NCBI GenBank assembly: GCA_021629085.1
Contig: JAJXRJ010000002.1
Span: 1-64,000 of the forward strand
Length of the DNA: 64,000 bases
Direction of reading: 5' to 3'
Source of the DNA: Oscillospiraceae bacterium
GTDB lineage: Bacteria; Bacillota; Clostridia; UMGS1810
In this document: positions 16,103 through 25,323 of the stretch, piece after piece
How positions within the stretch are numbered: position 1 is the stretch's first letter
How the letters are laid out: the number at the start of each line of letters is the position of its first letter
The notes under the pieces: generated by a model
Databases searched by the model: none
What the model saw: only the letters and a program-made list of their open reading frames with translations
What the model was told of the DNA's origin: nothing
Translations under genes and position numbers: made by a program

Positions 16103-18898
16103 TTGAAAGTGGAAACGGATTACGGCAAAACGCTAAACCTGCCCAATACCGAATTTTCCATGCGGGCAAACCTTCCCAAAAAGGAACCCGATATGGTAAA
16201 AAAATGGGAGGAAGAGGGCCTTTATCATGCGCTGATGAAAAAGAATGCGGGCAAACCGCAGTTTACACTGCATGACGGGCCGCCATTTGCAAACGGCGAT
16301 ATCCATCTTGGGCACAGCATGAACAAAATTTTAAAAGATATCGTTGTGCGCTTTAAAAACATGGACGGCTATCAGGCGCAGTACATTCCCGGATGGGACA
16401 CGCACGGCCTTCCCATTGAAGTGCAGGCAATCAAAAAGCTAAAAATCAACAAAGACGAAGTGAGCACGGCCGAATTCCGCAAGATCTGCCGCGATTTTGC
16501 CATGCAGTATATCAAAACGCAGATGGAGCAGTTCAAACGCCTGGGCGTGCTGGGCGATTTTGACCACCCCTATTACACCCTGCAGCCCGAATTTGAAGGC
16601 CGGCAGGTAGAGGTGTTTGGCAAAATGGCACAGAGCGGGGTCATCTACAAGGGCATGAAGCCGGTTTACTGGTGCCCGGACTGTGAAACTGCGCTGGCAG
16701 AGGCAGAAATTGAATATGCCGACGACAAAACCGACTCTATTTACGTCAAATTCCCATTAAAAGACGGCAAGGGGCACTTTGACGGATTGGATGCATCCAA
16801 AATTTATTTTGTCATTTGGACCACCACCACCTGGTCGCTGCCCGGCAACGTGGCCATCTGCCTAAATCCCGATTTTACCTATGTGCTGATGCAGGCGGGC
16901 GATGAATCTTACGTGGTGGCAAAAGACCTCGCCGACGCCTATGCGCAGGTTGCGGGAATTTCGGACTATCAAATTGTAAAGGAATTTTCCGGGGCGGATT
17001 TGGAGTATGTCACCTGCCGCCATCCGTTCTTAGCGCGCGAATCCCTCGTCATTTTGGGCGACCATGTCACGCTGGACGCGGGCACAGGCTGTGTGCACAC
17101 CGCACCGGGCCATGGCGCGGACGACTTTATCGCGTGCCAGAAATACGGCCTCCCCGTCATTGTGCCGGTGGACTCCAAGGGCGTGATGAACAAAGAGGCG
17201 GGGCCGTTTGACGGTATGGATTATCAAAAGGCCAGCAAGGCCATTTTAGAGCGGCTAAAAGAAGACAACCTGCTTGCCGCCATTGAGCCCATACAGCATC
17301 AATACCCGCACTGCTGGCGGTGCGGCGACCCCATTGTCTACCGCGCAACTGAGCAGTGGTTTGCATCGGTGGACCAGTTTAAAAAGGCCGCAGTGGACGC
17401 CATCCGCACGGTAGATTGGATTCCGGCCTGGGGCGAAGACCGCATCACCAAAATGGTGGAGGACCGCAGCGACTGGTGTATTTCGCGCCAGCGCAAGTGG
17501 GGCGTGCCCATCCCCATTTTCTACTGCAAGGAGTGCGGCGAATCGCTCATCAATGAAGAGACCATCCAAGTTGTCTCCAAGCTGTTTTCCGAAAAGGGCT
17601 CCAGCATTTGGTATGAGATGACAGCAGAGGAAATCCTGCCCGCGGGCACAAAATGCCCCAAGTGCGGCAGCACGCACTTTACCAAAGAGGAAGACATCAT
17701 GGACGTGTGGTTTGACTCGGGTTCCAGCCACTATGCAGTGCTGGACGCGCGGGACAACTTAGAATGGCCTGCCGACCTCTATTTGGAGGGCAATGACCAA
17801 TACCGCGGCTGGTTCCAGTCGTCGCTTTTAACCTCTGTTGCGCTGGGCAAAGGCGCGCCGTATAAAACGGTGGTCACACACGGCATGGTGGTGGACGGCA
17901 ACGGCAAAAAGATGTCCAAATCACTGGGCAACGGCATTGACCCATTAGATGTCGCCAAAAAATACGGTGTGGATATCCTACGGCTTTGGGTGGTTTCGGC
18001 CGATTACAAAACCGACGTCCGCATGAGCGAGGAAATTTTAAAACAGCTTTCGGAAAGCTATCGTAAAATCCGCAACACCGCGCGCTATATCCTGGGCAAT
18101 ATCAGCGATTTTAACCCTGATTGCGACAGCGTTTGCTATGCGGATTTGGAAGAGATTGACAAGTGGGCGCTGTTAAAACTGGACGCGCTTAAAAATAAAG
18201 TGCTGGATGCCTATAGAAGCTATGAATTCCATCTCTTTATGCACGCCATCCACCACTTCTGTGTGGTGGACATGAGCAACTTCTATTTGGATATCATCAA
18301 AGACCGGCTGTATACCGAAAAAGCGGACAGCAAGCTTCGCAGAAGCGCACAAACCGCCATGTATCAAATTTTAGATACCCTGGTGCGGCTGCTTGCGCCC
18401 GTGCTCTGTTTTACCACGGAGGAAATCTGGAATGCAATGCCGCATCATGCCGGCGTCGATTTGACAGGCGTGCTGTTTAACAGCATGCCGGATACAACCA
18501 ATGCGCACAGCGACGACGCGCTGCTCGAAAAGTTCGACCGTTTCATCCGTGTGCGGGACGATGTGAGCAAAGCGCTGGAAATCGCCCGCGCAAACAAGGT
18601 GATTGGCCACTCGCTCAATGCGCATGTGGAGCTGTATGCCACAGGCGCGCTGTATGATTTCTTAGAAAAAAACAGGGATTTCCTTGCCACGGTGTTCATT
18701 GTGTCCAAGGTAACCGTGCATGAGGGCCGATTGGAATCTGCATTTGTAAGCGAGCAGAACGAGGGGCTTTTTGTAAATGTATTGCAGGCCCCGGGCGAAA
18801 AATGTGAGCGCTGCTGGATGTATTTGGAATCTGTGGGCGACGACCACGACCATCCCACCCTGTGCCACCGCTGCGCCCAAGTGGTAACCTCCCTGTAA
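16103..18898 (+). CDS. ileS: Isoleucyl-tRNA synthetase
   Basis: A 931-residue class I synthetase. HIGH-type motif HLGHSMNK (after NGDI), KMSKS motif KKMSKSLGN, editing domain in the middle, and a C-terminal zinc finger with CERCW and CHRC. The start is TTG at 16103 with AAGGAG 6 nt upstream; an earlier in-frame TTG lies within that site. Only 24 bp separate it from divIVA, so there is no room for a T-box leader. Confidence 0.97.
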   Translation: MKVETDYGKTLNLPNTEFSMRANLPKKEPDMVKKWEEEGLYHALMKKNAGKPQFTLHDGPPFANGDIHLGHSMNKILKDIVVRFKNMDGYQAQYIPGWDTHGLPIEVQAIKKLKINKDEVSTAEFRKICRDFAMQYIKTQMEQFKRLGVLGDFDHPYYTLQPEFEGRQVEVFGKMAQSGVIYKGMKPVYWCPDCETALAEAEIEYADDKTDSIYVKFPLKDGKGHFDGLDASKIYFVIWTTTTWSLPGNVAICLNPDFTYVLMQAGDESYVVAKDLADAYAQVAGISDYQIVKEFSGADLEYVTCRHPFLARESLVILGDHVTLDAGTGCVHTAPGHGADDFIACQKYGLPVIVPVDSKGVMNKEAGPFDGMDYQKASKAILERLKEDNLLAAIEPIQHQYPHCWRCGDPIVYRATEQWFASVDQFKKAAVDAIRTVDWIPAWGEDRITKMVEDRSDWCISRQRKWGVPIPIFYCKECGESLINEETIQVVSKLFSEKGSSIWYEMTAEEILPAGTKCPKCGSTHFTKEEDIMDVWFDSGSSHYAVLDARDNLEWPADLYLEGNDQYRGWFQSSLLTSVALGKGAPYKTVVTHGMVVDGNGKKMSKSLGNGIDPLDVAKKYGVDILRLWVVSADYKTDVRMSEEILKQLSESYRKIRNTARYILGNISDFNPDCDSVCYADLEEIDKWALLKLDALKNKVLDAYRSYEFHLFMHAIHHFCVVDMSNFYLDIIKDRLYTEKADSKLRRSAQTAMYQILDTLVRLLAPVLCFTTEEIWNAMPHHAGVDLTGVLFNSMPDTTNAHSDDALLEKFDRFIRVRDDVSKALEIARANKVIGHSLNAHVELYATGALYDFLEKNRDFLATVFIVSKVTVHEGRLESAFVSEQNEGLFVNVLQAPGEKCERCWMYLESVGDDHDHPTLCHRCAQVVTSL

Positions 18899-18903
18899 CC
18901 GCC

Positions 18904-18933
18904 GCTCCCCCTTTGGAATGACAGAGGGGGAGC
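18904..18933 (+). terminator. Hairpin after ileS
   Basis: GCTCCCCCT / AGGGGGAGC stem with a 12-nt loop. No T-run follows, so termination may be weak. Confidence 0.5.
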
Positions 18934-18943
18934 GATATATAAT
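18913..18943 (+). promoter_or_regulatory. Probable guaB promoter overlapping the hairpin
   Basis: TATAAT (18938-18943) with TTGGAA (18913-18918) 19 nt before it. Transcription would begin about 10 nt before the GTG start. Confidence 0.45.
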
Positions 18944-18960
18944 AAAATCTGATAAAGGAA

Positions 18961-20430
18961 GTGGTTGTCATTTACCCGGACAAATTTCTAAACGAGGGCT
19001 TAACCTTCGACGATGTACTGCTGGTGCCGCAAAAGTCGGACGTACTGCCCAATGAGATTGATTTAAAAACCAACCTGACCAGGGAAATTACCCTCAATAT
19101 CCCTATGATGAGCGCAGCAATGGACACTGTCACCGAGTCGTCGATGGCAATCGCCATGGCACGGGAGGGCGGCATTGGCATCATCCACAAAAACATGTCC
19201 ATTGAGGCACAGGCCACGGAAGTGGACAAGGTAAAACGCTCAGAACACGGCGTCATTGTGGACCCGTTCCACCTCTCCCCTGACCACACGCTGTCCGATG
19301 CGGACGCGCTGATGGGGAAATATAAAATTTCAGGCGTTCCAGTTACGGTGGACGGCAAGCTGGTTGGCATCCTCACCAACCGTGACCTGCGGTTTGAAAC
19401 CGATTTTACAAAGCCCATTAAAACGGTCATGACAAAAGACAATCTCATCACCGCACCGGTGGGCACCACGCTGGAGGAAGCCAAGTGCATTCTGATGAAA
19501 CACAAAATTGAAAAGCTGCCCATTGTGGATCAAAACGGCATATTAAGAGGGCTTATCACCATCAAAGACATTCAAAAAGCGGTGAAATACCCCTATTCTG
19601 CCAAAGATTCCGGCGGACGGCTGCTGGCGGGCGCGGCCATTGGCATCACTGACGATGTGCTGGACCGGGTGGAAGCGCTGGTGGCAAACCACGTGGATGT
19701 GCTGGTGTTAGACTCTGCACATGGACATTCGCAAAACATTTTAAACTGCATTAAAAAAGTAAAAAATGCATTCCCGCATGTGAACCTGATTGCAGGCAAC
19801 ATTGCAACCCCTGAGGCGGCAGAAGACCTTATAAGCGCAGGGGCGGACGCGGTAAAAGTGGGCATTGGCCCGGGCTCTATCTGCACTACGCGCGTGGTTG
19901 CAGGCGTCGGCATGCCGCAGGTTTCCGCTATTTACAACGTCTCCCAGGTTGCCAAAAAGAAGGGCATCCCGGTCATTGGCGACGGCGGCATCAAATATTC
20001 CGGCGACATTGTAAAGGCCATTGCGGCGGGCGCAAATGTGATTATGGTGGGCGGCATTTTGGCCGGCTGCGAAGAAAGCCCTGGCGACATTGAAATTTAC
20101 CAGGGCAGGAGCTTTAAGGTATACCGCGGCATGGGGTCTTTGGCAGCTATGGAAAAGGGCAGCCGCGACCGCTATTTCCAAACCGGCTCCAAAAAGCTGG
20201 TGCCTGAGGGCGTGGAAGGCCGCGTGCCATACAAAGGTTCGCTTTCTGACACGGTTTATCAGCTTTTGGGCGGCCTTCGCGCAGGCATGGGCTATTGCGG
20301 CACAAAAACCATCCCCGACCTGATGGAAAACGGTAAATTTGTGCGTATTACCGGCGCGGGGTTAAAAGAAAGCCACCCGCACGATATCTACATCACCAAA
20401 GAGGCGCCCAACTACAGCGTCAATCCATAA
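18961..20430 (+). CDS. guaB: IMP dehydrogenase
   Basis: A 489-residue enzyme that oxidises IMP to XMP, the committed step of GMP synthesis. The N-terminal signature GLTFDDVLLVP is clear. Two CBS domains occupy about residues 95-210. The catalytic loop is GPGSICTTR with the active Cys, and GDGGIKYSGD binds phosphate. The start is uncertain: the GTG directly touches the AAAGGAA ribosome-binding site (no spacer); ATT at 18970 would have normal spacing but is a rare start. Confidence 0.97.
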   Translation: MVVIYPDKFLNEGLTFDDVLLVPQKSDVLPNEIDLKTNLTREITLNIPMMSAAMDTVTESSMAIAMAREGGIGIIHKNMSIEAQATEVDKVKRSEHGVIVDPFHLSPDHTLSDADALMGKYKISGVPVTVDGKLVGILTNRDLRFETDFTKPIKTVMTKDNLITAPVGTTLEEAKCILMKHKIEKLPIVDQNGILRGLITIKDIQKAVKYPYSAKDSGGRLLAGAAIGITDDVLDRVEALVANHVDVLVLDSAHGHSQNILNCIKKVKNAFPHVNLIAGNIATPEAAEDLISAGADAVKVGIGPGSICTTRVVAGVGMPQVSAIYNVSQVAKKKGIPVIGDGGIKYSGDIVKAIAAGANVIMVGGILAGCEESPGDIEIYQGRSFKVYRGMGSLAAMEKGSRDRYFQTGSKKLVPEGVEGRVPYKGSLSDTVYQLLGGLRAGMGYCGTKTIPDLMENGKFVRITGAGLKESHPHDIYITKEAPNYSVNP

Positions 20431-20434
20431 TAAA

Positions 20435-20466
20435 AAACGTCTGCCATTATTATTTGGCAGACGTTT
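20435..20466. terminator. Terminator shared by guaB and the AraC gene
   Basis: AAACGTCTGCCA / TGGCAGACGTTT with a short loop lies between the two convergent genes; the right arm contains the end of the AraC gene. Confidence 0.8.
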
Positions 20467-21361
20467 CTTTTAGGTTTTCTTCAAACAACAGGCGGAACTG
20501 CCTGGGTGAAATCTGCTTTTTCTTTTTAAACTGTTCAATAAAATAGCTGGTGGTCGAAAACCCGGTGGCCGCGGCGATCTCAGTCACGCTTTTATCGGTG
20601 GTGACCAAAAGCTTGACCGCCTGCTCAAGCCGGATGTAATTGACATATTCGGTAAAGCTTTTTTTCATTACCGCCTTAAAGGAGCGGGAAAAATAGCTGT
20701 AGCTCATATTGCAGCGGCGCGCCATTTCCTGCGCGCTCACCGAGTCATAGTGTGTGGCAATATATTCAATCGCCTTTTGAATCACGCCCGTCAGCTCGTT
20801 GGAATACCAGTCTTCCATGTGTTCCTTGCCGGTTTCGTGCCAATACCGTAAAATCCACAAAAAGAGCTGCAAAATATCGGTGCGGATTGCAATTTCATAT
20901 CCATACCGCCGCCGGCTCCACTCGTGTAGAATGGTTTTCATCAGCCCGGGGATTTCAGTGCCTTGAATTTCTGCGCGGGAAAACAGCCGCTGGTGGTCGG
21001 CGCCGTCCAAAATAAAGGGAAGCGCATATTTGAGCTCAAACACCGACTGCCCGGCGGCATACAAAAGCTCAGGCGAAAATTTCACCACAATATAGCGGTT
21101 CCCATTGGTTTGGCTGTGGATGGTATGCACCTCGCCGGAATTAATCACCATCAAATCGCCGTCCCGCATATGGTAACGCCTGCCGTCCAAAATCACTTCC
21201 ATGCTGCTTTTTAAGCTGTATAAAATTTCGATATAATCGTGGTAATGCCCTTTTGAAAAAACCGTGGTTTTCCCATTGGAATCCGCCCATATCAGGGCAC
21301 AGTGAAACGGGCTCTCCACACCGTTTAATTTAAATTTCCCCTCGTCATACGCAATCGACAT
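20450..21361 (-). CDS. AraC family regulator with cupin sensor domain
   Basis: A 303-residue protein: an N-terminal cupin-type ligand-binding half (HYHDYIEILY, VINSGEVHTI) and a C-terminal pair of helix-turn-helix motifs (AQEMARRCNMSYSYFSRSFK; SVTEIAAATGFSTTSYFIEQFKK in pieces). Such regulators usually sense a sugar or related small molecule. The ATG start has GGGGGAAG upstream. It is divergent from the ThuA-like gene, and the two promoters overlap, so it probably controls that gene. Confidence 0.9.
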   Translation of the reverse strand: MSIAYDEGKFKLNGVESPFHCALIWADSNGKTTVFSKGHYHDYIEILYSLKSSMEVILDGRRYHMRDGDLMVINSGEVHTIHSQTNGNRYIVVKFSPELLYAAGQSVFELKYALPFILDGADHQRLFSRAEIQGTEIPGLMKTILHEWSRRRYGYEIAIRTDILQLFLWILRYWHETGKEHMEDWYSNELTGVIQKAIEYIATHYDSVSAQEMARRCNMSYSYFSRSFKAVMKKSFTEYVNYIRLEQAVKLLVTTDKSVTEIAAATGFSTTSYFIEQFKKKKQISPRQFRLLFEENLKETSAK

Positions 21362-21407
21362 GCAAGACTTCCCCCAAAACAAATTTATGGCATTTTTGGA
21401 TAGGTTT

Positions 21408-21440
21408 ATTATAGCACGAATATCCTCTAAATGCTACAAT
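21408..21440. promoter_or_regulatory. Overlapping divergent promoters between the AraC and ThuA-like genes
   Basis: Minus strand: TATAAT (21408-21413) with TAGCAT (21431-21436) 17 nt away. Plus strand: TACAAT (21435-21440) with TAGCAC (21412-21417) 17 nt away. The -35 box of each overlaps the -10 box of the other. TAGCA and TGCTA form an inverted repeat that could be a regulator site. Confidence 0.5.
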
Positions 21441-21498
21441 AATTGCAAAAGAACAAACTTTTTTCGGCCGGATATGTGATTGGAAAGGAGCTTTTGAC

Positions 21499-22203
21499 AT
21501 GATCAAGGTGACAGTTTGGAACGAATACCAGCATGAAAAAGAGGGGAAGGTAAAAGAGGTTTATCCAGACGGCATCCACGGTGCGCTTGCCTCCTTTTTA
21601 AAGAGCGACGAAATCTCTGTGCGCACTGCAACCTTGGACGACCCGGAATGCGGGCTGCCGCAGTCTGTTTTGGACGACACCGATGTGCTCATTTGGTGGG
21701 GGCATATGGCGCACCAAAAAGTGCCGGATGAAGTGGCGCAGCGGGTGCAAAATGCGGTTTTGAGCGGCATGGGTTTCATTGCGCTCCACTCGGCGCATCA
21801 CTCCAAACCCTTTAAGCTTTTGATGGGCACGCCTTGCAGCCTGAGCTGGCGGGCAGACGGCGACTGGGAGCGCATTTGGGTGTGCGACCCATCCCATCCC
21901 ATCACACAGGGGATTGACCGGTATATTGAGCTGCCGCACGAAGAGATGTACGGCGAGCCGTTTTCCATCCCTGAGCCGGATAAAGTGCTGTTTATAGGCG
22001 CATACGAGGGCGGCGAGGCGTTCCGTTCCGGATGCTGCTTTTCGCGCGGCTATGGCAAAATCTTTTATTTCCAGCCGGGCCACGAAACCTACCCCACCTA
22101 CTATATTCCGGAAATTCAAACCGTCATTAGAAATGCGGTGTATTGGGCAAAGCCCACTCTGCGGTCGGAAATCACCTGCCCGCACGTAAAAAAAATTGAT
22201 TAA
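21499..22203 (+). CDS. ThuA-like domain protein
   Basis: A 234-residue protein of the ThuA (trehalose utilisation) family, with a class I glutamine-amidotransferase-like fold. WWGHMAHQ, GFIALHSAH and the late GKIFYFQPGHETYPTYY are typical. The family is tied to sugar breakdown, but the biochemical role is unclear. AAAGGAG precedes the ATG. Control by the divergent AraC regulator is likely. No sugar-transport or dehydrogenase genes are beside it. Confidence 0.88.
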   Translation: MIKVTVWNEYQHEKEGKVKEVYPDGIHGALASFLKSDEISVRTATLDDPECGLPQSVLDDTDVLIWWGHMAHQKVPDEVAQRVQNAVLSGMGFIALHSAHHSKPFKLLMGTPCSLSWRADGDWERIWVCDPSHPITQGIDRYIELPHEEMYGEPFSIPEPDKVLFIGAYEGGEAFRSGCCFSRGYGKIFYFQPGHETYPTYYIPEIQTVIRNAVYWAKPTLRSEITCPHVKKID

Positions 22204-22204
22204 C

Positions 22205-22236
22205 AAAAAACGGGATGCAGCTGCATCCCGTTTTTT
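22205..22236. terminator. Perfectly palindromic bidirectional terminator
   Basis: AAAAAACGGGATGCAG and its reverse complement stand directly together; it serves the convergent ThuA-like and DMT transporter genes. Confidence 0.85.
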
Positions 22237-22241
22237 CCGTT

Positions 22242-23153
22242 TTATTGTGACTCGATAGAGGTTGCCTGCCCCCGCTTTTTGGGGCGAAGAAATGAAAACC
22301 CGGTTTCCGCAAGCAAAATGGCAGCAAAGATGAGCAAAAACCCCATCAAAGTGCGCAGGGTGAGCTGCTCGCCGTAAACCAAAATGGAAAACACAACCCC
22401 AAACACCGCCTCCAGCGACAATATGATGGACGCCGTGGATGCAGGCGTATATTTTTGCCCGATATTTTGCAAAAGCATTGCCACACCTGTGGCAAACACT
22501 GCAAGATACAGCACGCCGCATATGCTGCCCCACCCCACGGCTGCCGGCATGGTCTCGGTAAAAAATCCCACCGCCCATGCGCACACCGCCGCAAACAAAA
22601 ACTGCAAAATGGTGTAGAGCACCGGGTCGCGGTCCTGCGTGAAAATGGCCACTGCCACCATGTGTGCCGCATAAAACAGGCCGGAGATGATGGTGAATGC
22701 ATCGCCAAAGCCAATGGAAAAACCGCCCTTTAACGACACCAGCCCAATACCCGCAAAACAAATGAGCGCTGCTAAAAACTGGGCGCCGCTCGGCCGTTTT
22801 TTTTGAAATATCCAATAGAGGAACGGCACAAGGATACAATAGCTGGTGGTTAAAAATGCATTTTTGCCGGGTGTGGTATCGGTGATCCCCACCGTTTGAA
22901 AGCTATAGGCCAAAAAGAGCAGCAGGCCCATCAGCGCGCCTTTTTTAGCATATTCCCAATTGATCGCCCGAAGCCTTTTAAAAAACACCGCCGTTAAAAA
23001 CAATGTTCCAATGCCAAACCGGAATGCCAGCAAAAAATTCGGCGGGATTTCATCCACCGCATTTTTGACCACCACAAACGAGGTGCCCCAAATGATGGTG
23101 GCGGCAAACAGCGCCAGCCGGGATAAGCGCGTTGTATTTTGAATGGTTCTCAA
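22242..23153 (-). CDS. EamA/DMT superfamily transporter
   Basis: A 303-residue membrane protein with about ten hydrophobic segments and the duplicated EamA layout. TIIWGTSFVVVKNAV at the N terminus and LEAVFGVVFSILVYGE in the second half are typical. Substrate unknown; the family exports amino acids, nucleosides and other metabolites. The TTG start lies only 1-2 nt from AGAGGA, so the true start could differ. It is 12 bp behind the activase gene and may be cotranscribed with it. Confidence 0.88.
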   Translation of the reverse strand: MRTIQNTTRLSRLALFAATIIWGTSFVVVKNAVDEIPPNFLLAFRFGIGTLFLTAVFFKRLRAINWEYAKKGALMGLLLFLAYSFQTVGITDTTPGKNAFLTTSYCILVPFLYWIFQKKRPSGAQFLAALICFAGIGLVSLKGGFSIGFGDAFTIISGLFYAAHMVAVAIFTQDRDPVLYTILQFLFAAVCAWAVGFFTETMPAAVGWGSICGVLYLAVFATGVAMLLQNIGQKYTPASTASIILSLEAVFGVVFSILVYGEQLTLRTLMGFLLIFAAILLAETGFSFLRPKKRGQATSIESQ

Positions 23154-23165
23154 TCCTCTCGCATA

Positions 23166-24131
23166 TTATGTAATGCTTGCGCCCCACTTGCCGCATTTGT
23201 CGCCCCACATGGCAACCGTTTCGCCGTTGATGACAACCTTGATGACCTCACAGGCGTTGCTGCACCCGTGGCACTCAAAGCTTTTGGGCGTAAAGTCTAA
23301 ATCAATGCAGTCAAACCCTTTGAACTTGGTTTTGGCGCCTGCCTTCTCCACTTCGCTGCGCGCCATAATGGCCACGCCAATGGCGCCCATAACGTTAAAG
23401 TATTTGGGGATGATGATCTTCTCCCCTACCTGCTCTTCAAATGCGCGCACAATGCCTTTGTTGGCCGCCACACCGCCCTGGAACACAAACGGCGGCTTGA
23501 GCGTCTTGCCGCGGCCCAGATTGTTTAGGTAGTTGCGCACCAGCGCATCGCAAAGCCCTTTGATAATCTCGGCCTTGGAGTAGCCATACTGCTGCTTGGC
23601 TATCATGTCAGATTCTGCAAACACCGTGCACCGCCCGGCAATGCGGACGTTATTTTTTGCCGAAAGCGCCATTTCGCCGAACTCCTGGATGGGCACCTGC
23701 AGCCGCTCGGCCTGATGGTCTAAAAACGACCCCGTACCCGCTGCACAGATGGTGTTCATGGAAAAGTCGGTGACAATGCCGTTTTTAATGATGATAATTT
23801 TAGAATCCTGCCCGCCGATTTCAAAAATGGTTTGCACGTTGGGATGAAAGTAGATGGTTGCAGTGGCGTGCGCGGTGATTTCATTTTTCACCACGTCTGC
23901 GCCCACCATCAGGCCAATCATCTGCCGGCCGCTGCCAGTCACGCCCACACCCGCCACAGTATAACCGCTGTTTTGGATGCTCTCTTTTAGCTGGGCCATG
24001 CCCTCCTTGACCGAGTTGATGGGCTGGCCGCCGGTGCGGATATACCGGTCAAAAATAACCTCTGTGTTTTCATCAATGGCAATCACATTGGTGCTCACAG
24101 AGCCAATATCAATGCCCAAATAAATGTTCAT
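23166..24131 (-). CDS. BadF/HgdC-type acyl-CoA dehydratase activase with Cys-rich tail
   Basis: A 321-residue ASKHA-fold ATPase. GIDIGSVSTNV is the phosphate-1 loop. The two cysteines that hold the bridging [4Fe-4S] cluster in activases are present in TICAAGTGSFLD and GRCTVFAESDMI. Such proteins hydrolyse ATP to push electrons at low potential into a partner. Unlike plain HgdC, it has an added tail with ECHGCSNACE and WGDKCGKW: four more cysteines, as in the linker of giant fused activase proteins. The two upstream genes encode the probable partner. ATG start with AAGAAGGG upstream. Confidence 0.88.
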   Translation of the reverse strand: MNIYLGIDIGSVSTNVIAIDENTEVIFDRYIRTGGQPINSVKEGMAQLKESIQNSGYTVAGVGVTGSGRQMIGLMVGADVVKNEITAHATATIYFHPNVQTIFEIGGQDSKIIIIKNGIVTDFSMNTICAAGTGSFLDHQAERLQVPIQEFGEMALSAKNNVRIAGRCTVFAESDMIAKQQYGYSKAEIIKGLCDALVRNYLNNLGRGKTLKPPFVFQGGVAANKGIVRAFEEQVGEKIIIPKYFNVMGAIGVAIMARSEVEKAGAKTKFKGFDCIDLDFTPKSFECHGCSNACEVIKVVINGETVAMWGDKCGKWGASIT

Positions 24132-24149
24132 TCTATGCCCTTCTTTCCC

Positions 24150-25319
24150 TTAGGCGTTTTTATATCCCACTTCATATTGTTTTTCTGTTTTTGAGTTGTC
24201 CAAAACTGCAATTGGTTCTATGTGCAGCTCGGTATCCTTGCTGCGCTTACGGCTGCGGCACAAATCCACAAACGCCTCCACGCGCGTCTGCGTATTGGCC
24301 TCACCCTGCTGTTCATCTAAGGAAACCGAGAGCACGGGGATGCCCAAATCCTCTGTAATTTGCGGAACAATACTGCGTGTAATAAGCTCGGGCAGGCATC
24401 CAAACGGCATTAAATGCACGACGCCGTCAAACCCGCGCTCGGCAAAGTCGATAATGGCGCCGGTATTTTCCATATCGTGCCCGCCGCACTGGCAGCCCTT
24501 ATAGCGTTTGCCCTTGTCCAGCAGTGTCCAGCTGCGCGAAAGGTGCATCCACTTGGGAAACAGGTTGTGCGTCACCCAATCCGAAACATACTGGATATTT
24601 TCCACTTCCGCGCCCAGCGCATTTAAGCGTTTTTCCATCTCCATGTTGGTGGAGCTTTCCATTGCCACATAAATTTCGCCCACAATGCCAATGCGCAGCT
24701 TGTCTTTTTCTGGCACCTTTTTTTGCGGCACCGCATCCATCAGCGCCCAGGCCGCTTTTTTGGCGCGGCGCAAATCGTTCAGTGTGCTGCAGCCATCATA
24801 GAGCGCCACAATCTTCTCCCGGCATTTTTTAAAGTCGTCACGGTTTACCTCATAGGCGCGCCGGATGTTGATTTCCTTGTCGATTTTATCCATCTGGAGC
24901 ATCATTTTATAGGCAAACACCACATATTTGAGCAGCTTTATAAGGGGGGTTTTGTTTTTTATCAGCTTCAAATTTTTATAAAACGCTTTAAAATTTTGAA
25001 ACATGGAGTCGAAAATAATCACATGCACATCATACCCCAGCTGCTTTAAAATCCGCTTGTGCACCTCGCCGTACATGCCGGCGCGGCAAGGCCCGCGGCC
25101 GCCCGAAGAAACAATCACTTCCACGCCTTTTTCACAGGCTTCTATGTAAGTCCCCATTAAAATTTTAAATGGATAACAGATAAACTCCGGGCTGTTGAGC
25201 ACCCCTAAATCCACAGTTCTTTGCGTGGGCTTTTCCGGCATAACCACCTCGTGGCCCATAAGCTCTAACAGCCGCTTATATGCCGTCACACATCCCATAT
25301 AAGGAAACGTAATTTTCAA
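24150..25319 (-). CDS. 2-hydroxyacyl-CoA dehydratase-like (CoA protein activase) protein
   Basis: A 389-residue protein that matches the clostridial group annotated as CoA protein activase or 2-hydroxyglutaryl-CoA dehydratase-like. KITFPYMG starts the protein; EFICYPFKILMG and SSGGRGPCRAGMYGE carry conserved cysteines, and GCQCGGHDMENTG and FGCLPE add more, consistent with Fe-S binding. The start is a TTG 5 bp after the upstream stop with GGAAGG before it; the longer frame overlaps the previous gene by about 90 bp. No CoA-binding substrate can be named from sequence. Confidence 0.8.
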   Translation of the reverse strand: MKITFPYMGCVTAYKRLLELMGHEVVMPEKPTQRTVDLGVLNSPEFICYPFKILMGTYIEACEKGVEVIVSSGGRGPCRAGMYGEVHKRILKQLGYDVHVIIFDSMFQNFKAFYKNLKLIKNKTPLIKLLKYVVFAYKMMLQMDKIDKEINIRRAYEVNRDDFKKCREKIVALYDGCSTLNDLRRAKKAAWALMDAVPQKKVPEKDKLRIGIVGEIYVAMESSTNMEMEKRLNALGAEVENIQYVSDWVTHNLFPKWMHLSRSWTLLDKGKRYKGCQCGGHDMENTGAIIDFAERGFDGVVHLMPFGCLPELITRSIVPQITEDLGIPVLSVSLDEQQGEANTQTRVEAFVDLCRSRKRSKDTELHIEPIAVLDNSKTEKQYEVGYKNA

Positions 25320-25323
25320 AGCT

